Positions 9,023-17,967 are shown, numbered from the stretch's first letter. The stretch: DNA of 64,000 nt from Shimia aestuarii (GCF_022814865.1 NZ_JAKVRD010000011.1:1-64000); one strand, 5' to 3'. Program-made: numbers and translations. Notes: generated by a model not told the origin, from the sequence alone.

Positions 9023-10276
9023 ATGCAAGCACTTTGCCGCGATTGCCTGACCTCGTTTGACACGGAGGGGCGCTGCCCCTCCTGCGGTAGCCTGCGCGTC
9101 GTGCGTCACCCAGAACTATTCGACCTCTCCATCGCGCATATGGATTGCGATGCGTTCTATGCGAGCGTCGAGAAGCGCGACAATCCCGACCTCCGCGACA
9201 AGCCCGTCATCATCGGCGGCGGGCGGCGCGGCGTCGTCTCAACCGCCTGCTATGTGGCGCGCATCCGAGGCGTGCGCTCGGCCATGCCGATGTTTCAGGC
9301 GCTCAAGCTCTGCCCTGATGCCGTGGTGATCCGTCCGCGCATGGAAGTCTATGCCGATATCTCGCGCAAGATCCGCGCGATGATGGACGAGATGACCCCG
9401 ATCATAGAGCCTCTCTCGCTCGATGAAGCATTCATGGACCTCTCTGGCACGGCGAAACTCCACGGTGCGCCACCGGCGGTCATGCTTGCGCGACTGACCA
9501 AGCGCATGAAGGAGGAGCTCGGCCTCACCGGCTCGATCGGTCTCAGCCACAACAAGTTCCTCGCCAAAGTGGCCTCGGACCTCGAAAAGCCACGCGGGTT
9601 CTCTGTTATTGGCAAGACGGAAACCGCGGATTTCCTACATGACAAACCGGTGCGCATGATCTGGGGCGTGGGGGCCGCAACGCAGGCCTCTCTTGACCGC
9701 GCAGGCATCCATACCTTTGCTGATCTCCTGCGCTGGGACGAACGCGACCTGACGGCGCGGTTCGGCTCGATGGGAACCCGGCTCTGGCATTTGGCGCGGG
9801 GCGAGGACCGGCGCCGCGTCTCGGCCAACGCACCGATGAAATCTATCTCCAACGAGACCACCTTTTTCGAGGATACCGGCAACCTCGATATCCTCGACGG
9901 GCATCTCTGGCGGATGGCGGAAAAAGTCTCGGACCGGGCCAAGGCCAAAGGCAAGGCGGGCCGGGTTGTCACGCTCAAACTCAAGCGCGCCGATCATAGC
10001 CTGATCTCGCGCCGCATTGCCCTCAGGGACGCGACGCAAATGGCCGACACCGTGTATCACGAGGCACGCGCGCTCTTTGACCATGTGGGCGATCAAGGGC
10101 CCTATCGCCTTCTCGGTGTTGGCCTCTCCGATCTTGTGTCGGCGGAGGCGGCAGACCTCTATGGCGACCTTCTCGACCCGAAGGCCGCACAACGGCGCAA
10201 GGCCGAACGCGCCACGGACGAGATTCGCAAAAGGTTCGGAAGCGACGCAATCCTCAAGGGGCGCTCCATGCGCTAA
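9023..10276 (+). CDS. dinB: DNA polymerase IV with N-terminal zinc-ribbon extension
   Basis: DinB is a Y-family translesion polymerase. The catalytic core shows AHMDCDAFYASVE (first metal-binding Asp), the YVARIRGVRSAMP block and PLSLDEAFMDL with the catalytic Asp-Glu pair; the helix-hairpin-helix region and C-terminal little-finger domain follow. Unusually, about 35 residues precede the core and carry a CxxC-x9-CxxC motif (Cys 5, 8, 18, 21), a probable zinc ribbon absent from E. coli DinB. The ATG at 9023 is preferred over a GTG two codons earlier. The extension might bind DNA or a partner such as the sliding clamp. Length is 417 residues. Confidence 0.92.
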   Translation: MQALCRDCLTSFDTEGRCPSCGSLRVVRHPELFDLSIAHMDCDAFYASVEKRDNPDLRDKPVIIGGGRRGVVSTACYVARIRGVRSAMPMFQALKLCPDAVVIRPRMEVYADISRKIRAMMDEMTPIIEPLSLDEAFMDLSGTAKLHGAPPAVMLARLTKRMKEELGLTGSIGLSHNKFLAKVASDLEKPRGFSVIGKTETADFLHDKPVRMIWGVGAATQASLDRAGIHTFADLLRWDERDLTARFGSMGTRLWHLARGEDRRRVSANAPMKSISNETTFFEDTGNLDILDGHLWRMAEKVSDRAKAKGKAGRVVTLKLKRADHSLISRRIALRDATQMADTVYHEARALFDHVGDQGPYRLLGVGLSDLVSAEAADLYGDLLDPKAAQRRKAERATDEIRKRFGSDAILKGRSMR

Positions 10277-10278
10277 CG

Positions 10279-11139
10279 CTACTCCGCCGCGAGGCTTTGG
10301 CGCGGAAGGCCGAGTCCCACAAGCTCGGACACCACCGTGTCGATGAGGGCCTTGAAGCTGTCGAAGTTGCTATTGGGGAGAATCTCTTTCTCATCGAGAT
10401 ACAGCGCGCGGTCGATCTCGATCTGGATCGCGTGCTGCTTGCGGGCGGGACGCCCATAATGGCGCGTCACATAGGCCCCGGCAAAAGGTGCATTGCGCGC
10501 GACCCGCAGGCCCGCCCCGGCAAAGATCGCCTCGATCTGGTCCACGATCTCCGACTCGGCAGACGCGCCAAAGCGATCCCCAAGGACGATCTCCGGGCGC
10601 GACAGGCCCGAGCGCGCGACACTGTTCACCGCCTCGTGCGGCATGGAATGGCAATCAATGAGAATCGCCCGCCCGAACGTTTCGCGCGATTCATCGAGAA
10701 GCGCCTGAAGCTGCGTGTGGTAGGGGCGCCAGTATTTCTCGATTCGCGCCTCGGCCTCGGAGAGGGGCATCTTGCCCTCGTAGATCGGCCGCCCGTTCGA
10801 GACCACGCGGGGAATCACGCCGAGCCCGGAGGCGACGCGCGGATTGTGTGGCGCCTTGGAAACCCCCCGGATCAGGGCCGGGTCGAGTTCGTTGGAATCG
10901 CGGTTGAGATCAAGGAAGGCCCGTGGCGCCCCGGCAACGAGAAAGGGCGCACCGTATTGCGGTGCACTCTCGAAGAGCTTGTCGACAAAGGCATCTTCAG
11001 AGCTTCGGATCGTATGGGCATCAAGAAGCGAGCGGCGCACGAACCATTCCGGATAGTCACAAGCACTATGAGGCGACGCAAAAACCACCGCAGAGGTCCT
11101 CTCGGACGGGCGCAGAAGTGTAAACGGGCGCTTCGGCAT
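10279..11139 (-). CDS. N-formylglutamate amidohydrolase family protein
   Basis: Members hydrolyse N-formyl-L-glutamate to formate and glutamate (HutG-type, last step of one histidine degradation route) or related substrates. Visible marks are ASPHSACDYP near the N-terminus (zinc-ligand His), AFLDLNRDSNELDP (the conserved Asp-Leu-Asn-Arg block) and ILIDCHSMPHE (metal-ligand His). The start at 11139 follows CAGGAG; the 63-base upstream extension is unlikely. The protein has 286 residues. No other hut gene is nearby, so the physiological substrate is uncertain. It converges on dinB. Confidence 0.85.
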   Translation of the reverse strand: MPKRPFTLLRPSERTSAVVFASPHSACDYPEWFVRRSLLDAHTIRSSEDAFVDKLFESAPQYGAPFLVAGAPRAFLDLNRDSNELDPALIRGVSKAPHNPRVASGLGVIPRVVSNGRPIYEGKMPLSEAEARIEKYWRPYHTQLQALLDESRETFGRAILIDCHSMPHEAVNSVARSGLSRPEIVLGDRFGASAESEIVDQIEAIFAGAGLRVARNAPFAGAYVTRHYGRPARKQHAIQIEIDRALYLDEKEILPNSNFDSFKALIDTVVSELVGLGLPRQSLAAE

Positions 11140-11347
11140 CGGTTCTCCTGATGCGACCGGCGTTTGCCCAGTGATAGCGGGCTCATGGCGGGGCGCATGC
11201 AACGCTCTTCAGTGTCTCCGCATCCCGCCAGACGCCATGTCTCAGGCTTTGGGCGGGACGCTTTGTTAAAAAAATATATAGCCTGAAAAAGAAAGGAACC
11301 AAAAGCCCTTGAACCCTGCCGCGATTCCTTTTAAAGACCCCGCTACC

Positions 11348-11365
11348 GGCGCGGAATTCCGCGCC
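11348..11365. repeat. 18-bp perfect palindrome upstream of tRNA-Val
   Basis: GGCGCGGAATTCCGCGCC reads the same on both strands and sits 39 bases before the tRNA gene. It could be an operator or a transcript hairpin; nothing identifies a binding protein. Confidence 0.5.
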
Positions 11366-11404
11366 CCTGTTTGTTCGGGGGCAAGTTTTTCAGTTGGTTA
11401 GAGT

Positions 11405-11479
11405 GGGCGATTAGCTCAGCGGTAGAGCACTTCGTTGACATCGAAGGGGTCACAAGTTCGATCCTTGTATCGCCCACCA
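11405..11479 (+). tRNA. tRNA-Val (anticodon GAC)
   Basis: The acceptor stem GGGCGAT pairs with ATCGCCC, the D arm is GCTC-AGCGGTAGA-GC, the anticodon stem CTTCG/CGAAG encloses loop TTGACAT with anticodon GAC, and the T stem ACAAG/CTTGT encloses TTCGATC. The CCA end is encoded. It reads valine codons GUC and GUU. Confidence 0.97.
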
Positions 11480-11555
11480 TTCTTATTCACCGCTCCCATG
11501 TTTGGGGGTGCCCGTTCAACCCGGCGCATGTCGCGCCCAATTGAGGAGAAAGGCC

Positions 11556-11681
11556 ATGAAGGTCAAGAACTCGCTCCGCTCGCTCAAGCAGCGTCACCGC
11601 GACTGCCGTGTTGTGCGCCGCAAGGGCCGCGTTTATGTCATCAACAAGACGCAGCGCCGCTTCAAGGCACGTCAGGGCTAA
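11556..11681 (+). CDS. rpmJ: 50S ribosomal protein L36
   Basis: A 41-residue, very basic protein beginning [14 protein letters not shown] and ending RRFKARQG, matching the longer YkgO-like L36 type found in alphaproteobacteria. Only Cys at residue 17 (RDCRVV) remains of the zinc-ligand set, so it is the zinc-independent form. GAGGAG lies about 10 bases upstream of the ATG. A strong terminator follows. Confidence 0.95.
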   Translation: MKVKNSLRSLKQRHRDCRVVRRKGRVYVINKTQRRFKARQG

Positions 11682-11706
11682 GCCCAGACGCCTTAGCGAC
11701 CCGATC

Positions 11707-11733
11707 AAAGCCGCCCCTCGAGGCGGCTTTTTT
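11707..11733 (+). terminator. Intrinsic terminator after rpmJ
   Basis: AAAGCCGCC pairs with GGCGGCTTT around a short CCTCGA loop, followed by a T run. Confidence 0.85.
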
Positions 11734-11762
11734 CTTGTCTGCTGCCGATCACCGGCCATGAA

Positions 11763-11799
11763 AAAACCCGCCGCGCCGGGAGGTCAGCGGGCGGGTTTT
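11763..11799 (-). terminator. Convergent intrinsic terminator
   Basis: AAAACCCGCC pairs with GGCGGGTTTT (10-bp stem, 17-base loop). On the minus strand the stem ends in six T residues, suiting termination of the long minus-strand operon that ends at 11932. Confidence 0.7.
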
Positions 11800-11819
11800 C
11801 TCATTGGAGGAGAGGTGGT

Positions 11820-11934
11820 TAAAGCGTTTCGAGAAAAACCTGAGGCGCAGCTTTTCGCGAAACGCGTGCAACATATGAACGTCGCACGCGTTTCACCTTA
11901 TCTTCGTGCCTCAGGTATAATGTGAAACGCTTTA
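11820..11934. repeat. 115-bp nested palindrome made of two modules
   Basis: The arms 11820-11869 and 11884-11934 are imperfect inverted copies sharing AAAGCGTTTC, ACCTGAGGC and GAAACGCGTGC, separated by 14 bases. Each arm is itself palindromic: GCGTTTCG/CGAAACGC at 11824-11865 and GCGTTTCAC/GTGAAACGC at 11888-11930. The element touches the stop codon of the PaaK-like gene and lies between two terminators. It resembles a REP-type mobile palindromic unit present as a head-to-head pair. Confidence 0.85.
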
Positions 11935-13152
11935 GTCGTATTTCCGTTGATCTTCGATGACGATGCCATCCTTGGGAAGACTATCTGGCGCGACGATCTC
12001 GATCTTGCCCTTGAGCTTGAGCGTGTCCGCCACAGAGGCGCCATAGGCGGTGGCGTCGTCCGCCGTTGTCTCGATCTGGACGGTCATCACATCCATCTCG
12101 CCGTCGCGGGTGGCAATCACACGCGCTTTCGAGACTTCCTCATGCTTGGCCACGAATTGCGCGACCTGCTCGGGGCGCACGAACATGCCCTTAATCTTGG
12201 CAGTCTGGTCCGCGCGGCCCATCCAGCCCTTGATACGCATGTTGGTCCGACCACAGGGGCTTTCGCCTTCCATCACCGCCGAAAGATCGCCCGTCGCGAA
12301 ACGGATCAGCGGGTAATCGGGGTTGAATGTCGTGACCAGAACCTCGCCAACTTCGCCCGGTGCGACCGGGGTGCCGGTGCCGGGGGTGACGATCTCGATC
12401 AGCACACCCTCGTCGACGATCATGCCTTCCATGGCTTCAGATTCGTAGGCAACCGACCCGAGATCGGCCGTACCATAGCCCTGAAGACACTGAATGCCGC
12501 GATCGGCATATTCCTGACGCAGCGAGGGAAAGAGCGCCCCGCCGCCGACGATGGCCTTGGTGATCTTGAGCGTCTCGCCCATCTCGTCGGCCTTATCGAG
12601 GATGATCTTGAGGTAGTCGGGCGTCCCGGCGTAGGCGGTCGTGCCGATATCGGCGGCAGCGCGCACCTGAAGCTCGGTCTGGCCAATGCCCGCGGGAAGC
12701 ACCTTGGCGCCGACAGCGCGTGCACCGCTTTCAAACATGATCCCCGCCGGGGTCAGGTGATAGGCGAAGCAGTTGTGCACAATATCGTCTTTGCCGATCC
12801 CCGCAGCATGAAGTGCGCGGCCAAAGCGGAACCAATCGCCGCCGTTGCTGCCGGGTTCGTAGATCGGACCGGGGGATTGGAAGACGTGGGAAATGCTCTC
12901 GCGAGTCATGTCGGCATATCCCCCGAGCGGAGGATGCGCCTTCTGCGCCGCGCCGATTTCGGACTTGCGCAGAACCGGAAGCGCGACAAGATCTTCCACG
13001 CTCGTGATCTTGGCGGGATCCACGTCGGCGAAGGCTTCGGCATAGCCCGGAAGCGCCTTGGCGCGGGCGATCTGCTCGGGAAGCTTCTTGGCGATATCCG
13101 CCGCGCGGTCTTGCGCGGAGCGCGTTTCCAGGGTGTCGAAATACTGGCTCAT
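11932..13152 (-). CDS. Phenylacetate-CoA ligase-like AMP-forming enzyme
   Basis: A 406-residue adenylate-forming protein resembling PaaK, which activates an aromatic or other carboxylate to its CoA thioester. The PaaK-like features are an N-terminal arginine-rich helix, SPGPIYEPGSNGGDWFRFG in the nucleotide-binding region, YGTADLGSVAYE (A5-type motif) and RFATGDLSAV followed by GRADQTAKIKGMFV. The start at 13152 follows a GAGGA-type site. It is the last gene of the transporter operon, 171 bases after livF, suggesting that the imported substrate is CoA-activated. The substrate is not identifiable by eye. Confidence 0.82.
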   Translation of the reverse strand: MSQYFDTLETRSAQDRAADIAKKLPEQIARAKALPGYAEAFADVDPAKITSVEDLVALPVLRKSEIGAAQKAHPPLGGYADMTRESISHVFQSPGPIYEPGSNGGDWFRFGRALHAAGIGKDDIVHNCFAYHLTPAGIMFESGARAVGAKVLPAGIGQTELQVRAAADIGTTAYAGTPDYLKIILDKADEMGETLKITKAIVGGGALFPSLRQEYADRGIQCLQGYGTADLGSVAYESEAMEGMIVDEGVLIEIVTPGTGTPVAPGEVGEVLVTTFNPDYPLIRFATGDLSAVMEGESPCGRTNMRIKGWMGRADQTAKIKGMFVRPEQVAQFVAKHEEVSKARVIATRDGEMDVMTVQIETTADDATAYGASVADTLKLKGKIEIVAPDSLPKDGIVIEDQRKYD

Positions 13153-13323
13153 CAGGCCGTCCTCTTCATCTGCGCGGACCCAATCACGCGGGTCGCTCTA
13201 TGCCCTTTGGGCGTAGCTGTCTCGGGAACAGGGCGGGATCGCCCTGCTCGGTGATATCTTTGGTCGTGTCAGACCTTGGGCCGGATATGTCAGGCGGTCA
13301 TCCGGCAACCCGCGGTCCCGTGC

Positions 13324-14142
13324 TTAGCTCAGCCAACGCTTGCGGCGACGATAGGAACGCACATCGCGGAACGACTTGCGGCCCTCGTCGGACATGCCGA
13401 GGTAGAATTCCTTCACGTCCGGGTTCTCGCGCAGTTCGGCAGCGGGGCCGTCCATCACGATACGACCACTTTCAAGAATGTAGCCATAATGCGCATAGCG
13501 CAGCGCGACGTTGGTGTTCTGCTCGGCGAGAAGGAAGGTCACGCCCTCGTTCTCGTTGAGGCTTTTGACGATCCCGAAGATCTCTTCCACGAGCTGCGGC
13601 GCGAGGCCCATCGACGGTTCGTCAAGAAGGATCGTCTCGGGGCGGGACATGAGCGCGCGGCCAATGGCAACCATCTGCTGCTCACCGCCCGAGGTATAGC
13701 CAGCCTGCGATTTGCGGCGTTCGCGCAGGCGGGGGAAATAGTCATAAACCATCTCAAGATCGCGGGCGACCTCGGCGCCGGAGCGGGTATAGGCCCCGGT
13801 CAGCAGGTTTTCTTCAACGGTCAGGTGTTCGAAGCAATGGCGCCCTTCCATGACCTGGATCACGCCTTTCTTCACAAGCCCAGCCGGGTCAAAACCCTCG
13901 AGCTTTTCACCTCGATATTGGATCGAGCCCTTCGTCACCTCACCACGCTCCGATTGAAGCAGGCTGGAGATGGCTTTGAGCGTCGTGGTCTTGCCGGCGC
14001 CGTTGCCGCCGAGAAGCGCGGTGATGCCGCCCTTGGGGACCGAAAGGCTGACACCTTTCAGCACGAGGATCACGTGGTTGTAGATCACCTCGATGTTGTT
14101 GACCTCGAGAAGGGTCTCTTCAGTGTGACCAGCGTCGAGCAT
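13324..14142 (-). CDS. livF: Branched-chain-type ABC transporter ATPase LivF
   Basis: The 272-residue ATPase belongs to the LivF half of HAAT-type importers. Walker A is GGNGAGKTT near residues 45-53, the signature is TSGGEQQMVAIGRAL and Walker B is ETILLDEPSMGL. Residues 250-272 form a basic tail. It partners LivG (17968-18783) under the LivH/LivM permeases. It follows the binding-protein gene by 78 bases that contain a strong stem-loop. Confidence 0.9.
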   Translation of the reverse strand: MLDAGHTEETLLEVNNIEVIYNHVILVLKGVSLSVPKGGITALLGGNGAGKTTTLKAISSLLQSERGEVTKGSIQYRGEKLEGFDPAGLVKKGVIQVMEGRHCFEHLTVEENLLTGAYTRSGAEVARDLEMVYDYFPRLRERRKSQAGYTSGGEQQMVAIGRALMSRPETILLDEPSMGLAPQLVEEIFGIVKSLNENEGVTFLLAEQNTNVALRYAHYGYILESGRIVMDGPAAELRENPDVKEFYLGMSDEGRKSFRDVRSYRRRKRWLS

Positions 14143-14173
14143 GTGCCTTGTCTTTCCTGTCGCGTTTGGGATC

Positions 14174-14200
14174 CCCCGGCCGGATCAGGCCCGGCCGGGG
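14174..14200 (-). other. Strong intercistronic stem-loop between binding protein and livF
   Basis: CCCCGGCCGG pairs perfectly with CCGGCCGGGG across seven bases. No U tract follows on the minus strand, so it looks like an mRNA-stabilising hairpin behind the binding-protein gene rather than a terminator. Confidence 0.65.
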
Positions 14201-14219
14201 AAAAGTCACTACCGTGTGC

Positions 14220-15500
14220 TTACTTGCACTGCGGCTCGATGTTGTTCTCGGAGGCATACGAGGCCGAGTCGGCTTCGATCAGGCCACCGATGACTTCGGT
14301 GTCGGTCGGTTTGAAGTCAGAGATCAGCGACCAGGTCTTGGTGTCCGCGTCCCACTGGGTCACACCAACGAGGCCGGGGCCACCGTGGTTTTCGCAGGAA
14401 ACGTTGAACGCCGGACCAAAGTTCGGCATGCCGAGGGCCGCCATTTTCTCTTCGGTGATCTCGAGGGCTTCCATACCGTCGCGCATCATCGCCGGGGTGA
14501 TGTCCTTGGTGCCGTGGATGTCCATCGCGGTTTTCGCGGCTTCTGCTGCGAGCATCGCGGCATAGAGACCACGGTTGTAGAGGACGTTACCGATCTGATC
14601 GCCAGCACCGGCTGCTTTACCCGTATCGACAACATACTTCTGGATGTCGTCGAAGACCGGGAAGTCGCGGCCAACGTTGTGGAAGGTCAGAGCCTTGTAG
14701 CCATCCGACGCAGCGCCCGAGGGCAGCACGTCATGCTCGGCACCGGACCACCAGATACCGATGAAGTTTTCCATCGGGAAACGGATGTTCGCGGCTTCCT
14801 GAATGGCAACCTGGTTCATCACGCCCCAGCCCCACATCACGACATAGTCGGGACGCTCGCGGCGGATCTGAAGCCACTGCGACTTCTGTTCCTGACCGGG
14901 GTGGTCGACCGGCAGAAGGCTCAGCTCGAAGCCGTGCTTCTTCTGGAGCTCTTCGAGGGTACGGATCGGTTCCTTACCATAGGCCGAGTTGTGATAGACC
15001 AGCGCGATGCGCTTGCCTTCGATGTTGCCATCGTTGGTTTCGAGCAGGTAGTTGATCGCGCCCGAAGCACCGTTCCAGTAGTTCGCCGGATAGTTGAAGG
15101 TGTGGCTGAACACGTCGCCGTTTGCCGCCGAGGTCCGACCATAGCCCATGGTGTGCATCGGGATGTCGTCTGCGGTGGTTTTCGGGATCAGCTGATAGGT
15201 GATGCCGGTCGAAAGCGGCTGATACACCAGAGCGCCTTCGCCCTTGGTCGATTCGTAGCACTCAACGCCTTTTTCGGTGTTGTAGCCGGTTTCACACTCG
15301 ACCATGCGGGTCGGCACACCGTTGATGCCGCCATCACGCTCGTTGAGCAGGGTGAAATAGTCGGCATACCCGTCTGCAAACGGGATACCACCCGCGGCGT
15401 AGGGGCCGGTGCGGTAGCTAAGCGACGTGAACGTCAGGTCAGCCAGCGCAGGGGCTGCGGCCATAACGGCGGCAACTGCAGTGATAATTGTCTTTTTCAT
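14220..15500 (-). CDS. Periplasmic substrate-binding protein of Liv-type ABC importer
   Basis: A 426-residue type-1 periplasmic binding protein. A Sec signal (MKKTIITAVAAVMAAAPALA, cleaved before DLTF) precedes a Leu/Ile/Val-binding fold with TGPYAAGGIPFADGYADYF and RIALVYHNSAYGKEPI. The start at 15500 is set by GGAGG 9 bases upstream; the longer frame to 15647 has no signal peptide. The family also serves aromatic acids, urea and amides, and the accompanying CoA ligases favour a carboxylate. Confidence 0.9.
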   Translation of the reverse strand: MKKTIITAVAAVMAAAPALADLTFTSLSYRTGPYAAGGIPFADGYADYFTLLNERDGGINGVPTRMVECETGYNTEKGVECYESTKGEGALVYQPLSTGITYQLIPKTTADDIPMHTMGYGRTSAANGDVFSHTFNYPANYWNGASGAINYLLETNDGNIEGKRIALVYHNSAYGKEPIRTLEELQKKHGFELSLLPVDHPGQEQKSQWLQIRRERPDYVVMWGWGVMNQVAIQEAANIRFPMENFIGIWWSGAEHDVLPSGAASDGYKALTFHNVGRDFPVFDDIQKYVVDTGKAAGAGDQIGNVLYNRGLYAAMLAAEAAKTAMDIHGTKDITPAMMRDGMEALEITEEKMAALGMPNFGPAFNVSCENHGGPGLVGVTQWDADTKTWSLISDFKPTDTEVIGGLIEADSASYASENNIEPQCK

Positions 15501-15582
15501 CGGGTTAATCCTCCCTTTGGTTTGTCCGATGTTGTGGTCCGGGGCCTCCTCCTGCCCCGAATGGTATGGTCGCGGCCCCGCC

Positions 15583-16659
15583 TTAGTGCGGGAAGGGCCA
15601 CAGCCGAAGTTTCTCCTTAGCCACGCGCCAGAGTTGGGCGAGACCATGGGGTTCCGCGATCAGGAAGACGATAATAAGCGCCCCCACGATCAGGAATTCG
15701 AAATGCGCCGCTGTATCCGTCGGCCAGCCGAGGCTCCCGACGAGCACGTTCTTCAGGAACACCGGCAGCAGGACGAGGAACGCCGCACCGGCAAAGCTCC
15801 CGAAGATCGATCCAAGTCCGCCGATGATGATCATGAACAGCACGAGGAACGATTTGTTGATGCCAAAGGCTTCGCCAACTTCCACGGCCCCAAGATAGAC
15901 CGAGAAGAACAGCGCGCCGGAAATCCCGATAAAGAAACCGGAGACGGCAAAGGCGCTTAGCTTGGCGGTCAGCGGGTTCACCCCGATGATCTCGGCGGCG
16001 ATGTCCATGTCGCGAATGGCCATCCATTTCCGGCCCGTCATGCCACGCGTCAGGTTACGGGCAATGATGGCGCTCCCGACCAGGAAGACAAGGCAGAACA
16101 GGTAAACCGCCCAAGCTTCGGTGTTGGGACCGGTGACCTCGATGCCGAACACCGTGCGTTCCGGCGCGTTGATCTGACCCGAGGCAGAGTAGTTGTAGAA
16201 CCACGGCACCCGGTTGAAGAGCCAGACGAGGAAGAACTGCGCCGCGAGCGTCGCCACCGCGAGGTAGAACCCCTTGATGCGCAGCGACGGCAGACCGAAC
16301 AGAACACAGACAATCGCCGTGATTCCCCCGGAAAAGATGACGTGGAAGAAGATATTGATCTCGGGGAAGCCGGTCATGAACTTGTAGCAGGCATAGGCCC
16401 CCACAGCCATGAACCCCCCGGTCCCGAGAGACACCTGCCCGCAGTAGCCCACGAGGATGTTCAGACCAATCGCCGCAATGGCGTAGATCAGGAACGGCAG
16501 GAAGATCGCGCTGGCCCAGTAATCATTGATGATGAACGGGATGACCAGGAACGAGACCAGCAGCACGAAGTAATAGCGATACCGGTCGAAACGGATCGGG
16601 AATGTCTGGTTGTCAGCAGCATAGGACGTTTTGAAATCGCCCGCTTCACGATAGAACAT
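15583..16659 (-). CDS. livM: Branched-chain-type ABC transporter permease LivM
   Basis: A 358-residue inner-membrane permease of the LivM family with about ten helices. The conserved block MAIRDMDIAAEIIGVN with the following helix and GGLGSIFGSFAGAAFL are typical of the permease loop contacting the ATPase. GGGAGATAAG lies upstream of the ATG. It is preceded by a small membrane protein and followed by the binding protein in the same operon. Confidence 0.92.
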   Translation of the reverse strand: MFYREAGDFKTSYAADNQTFPIRFDRYRYYFVLLVSFLVIPFIINDYWASAIFLPFLIYAIAAIGLNILVGYCGQVSLGTGGFMAVGAYACYKFMTGFPEINIFFHVIFSGGITAIVCVLFGLPSLRIKGFYLAVATLAAQFFLVWLFNRVPWFYNYSASGQINAPERTVFGIEVTGPNTEAWAVYLFCLVFLVGSAIIARNLTRGMTGRKWMAIRDMDIAAEIIGVNPLTAKLSAFAVSGFFIGISGALFFSVYLGAVEVGEAFGINKSFLVLFMIIIGGLGSIFGSFAGAAFLVLLPVFLKNVLVGSLGWPTDTAAHFEFLIVGALIIVFLIAEPHGLAQLWRVAKEKLRLWPFPH

Positions 16660-16665
16660 TGTTTC

Positions 16666-16947
16666 TTATCTCCCCTCGACCTCGGCAACCGCTTCGGCGT
16701 TTATTTCGTGTGCGCGGTTGCGTTCTTCCGCGCTGAGTTGGTTGGTGCGGCGGGCATAGCCGGTGGCTTCTGCCGCGCGCACAAGACGGAAATAGGCAAG
16801 CATCCCAACGATCAGGCCGACAAAGGCCAGGATTGCAGCGGTGGTCATCTGGGCGGAGCCAAGATCACCCGATGTGAGGGCGATGTATCCGAAGGCCCAA
16901 AACCCAGACCACGCGACCACGTTGAGAACGGCAATCAGCTTGCTCAT
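16666..16947 (-). CDS. Small two-helix membrane protein in Liv operon
   Basis: A 93-residue protein with two predicted membrane helices (about residues 5-25 and 33-53) and a charged cytoplasmic tail rich in Ala, Glu and Arg. It lies between livH and livM with only a few bases on either side, so it is translated with the transporter. I do not recognise a family. It could be an accessory subunit of the permease or an assembly factor. Confidence 0.72.
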   Translation of the reverse strand: MSKLIAVLNVVAWSGFWAFGYIALTSGDLGSAQMTTAAILAFVGLIVGMLAYFRLVRAAEATGYARRTNQLSAEERNRAHEINAEAVAEVEGR

Positions 16948-16951
16948 GATG

Positions 16952-17953
16952 CTACACCCTCTCGATGATCTTCTCGCCGAACAGACCTTGCGGACGGAAG
17001 ACGAGGAAGAGGAGCGCGAGCACGTAGGCGAACCAGTTTTCGGTTGCACCGCCGAGCATCGGGCCGAATTGATATTCGAAGAGCTTTTCGCCCACCCCGA
17101 TGATGAGCCCGCCGACAATCGCGCCGGGGATCGAGGTAAAGCCGCCAAGCATCAGCACCGGAAGCGCCTTGAGAGCGATCAGGGAGAGCGAGAACTGCAC
17201 CCCGGATTTGGCACCCCACATGACGCCGGCGACGATGGCAACGAAGCCTGCGAGCGACCACACCAGAACCCAGATGAAGTTCAGCGAGATACCGACCGAC
17301 AGCGCGGCCTGGTGATCGTCAGCCACGGCGCGCATGGCGCGGCCTTGCTTGGTATATTGCGCGAAAAGAACGAGCGCGATCACGAGGATGGCCGCCACGA
17401 CGGTCGCCACCATATCGAGGTTATCGATATACATCCCGTAGTAACGCGCACCTTCGGCAGCCCAACCCGCCGTCAGGTCTTCGATGGCAAAGGAGCCACC
17501 CTGCGGCAGACCAACATCAAGCGTCTTGATGTCCGAGCCCCACATCAGGTCACCAAGACCTTCCATGAAATAGGCCAGACCGATGGTCGCCATGAAAAGG
17601 ATGATTGGCTCCTGCCCGACGAGATGCCGGAACACGAAGCGCTGCACACAATAGGCCAGCGCCACCATCACCACCATGGTGAATAGGATGCCGAAGAAGG
17701 CATTGATATGCCACCCAAAGTGGTGAATCTCAGTGCCCAGAACAGCGTTGATGAGGTGGCTGAAAGGGACTTGCCCTTCCATGATCCCAACAAGCGTCAG
17801 AGCCGAGAAGAGCGCCATGACGCCCTGTGCGTAGTTGAAGATTCCCGACGCCTTGTAGATGAGCACGAAGCCCAGAGCGACGAGTGCATAGAGGACGCCA
17901 GCCATGAGGCCGTTCATCGTCACTTCCATGAAGTTTAGAAATGCTACGGGCAT
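16952..17953 (-). CDS. livH: Branched-chain-type ABC transporter permease LivH
   Basis: A 333-residue permease of the LivH family with about eight to nine helices. The loop AMRAVADDHQAALSVGIS and the motif VLMLGGFTSIPGAIVGGLIIG are characteristic. It forms the heterodimeric channel with LivM. The ATG at 17953 follows GGAGG. Confidence 0.92.
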   Translation of the reverse strand: MPVAFLNFMEVTMNGLMAGVLYALVALGFVLIYKASGIFNYAQGVMALFSALTLVGIMEGQVPFSHLINAVLGTEIHHFGWHINAFFGILFTMVVMVALAYCVQRFVFRHLVGQEPIILFMATIGLAYFMEGLGDLMWGSDIKTLDVGLPQGGSFAIEDLTAGWAAEGARYYGMYIDNLDMVATVVAAILVIALVLFAQYTKQGRAMRAVADDHQAALSVGISLNFIWVLVWSLAGFVAIVAGVMWGAKSGVQFSLSLIALKALPVLMLGGFTSIPGAIVGGLIIGVGEKLFEYQFGPMLGGATENWFAYVLALLFLVFRPQGLFGEKIIERV

Positions 17954-17967
17954 ATTGCCTGTCCTCC

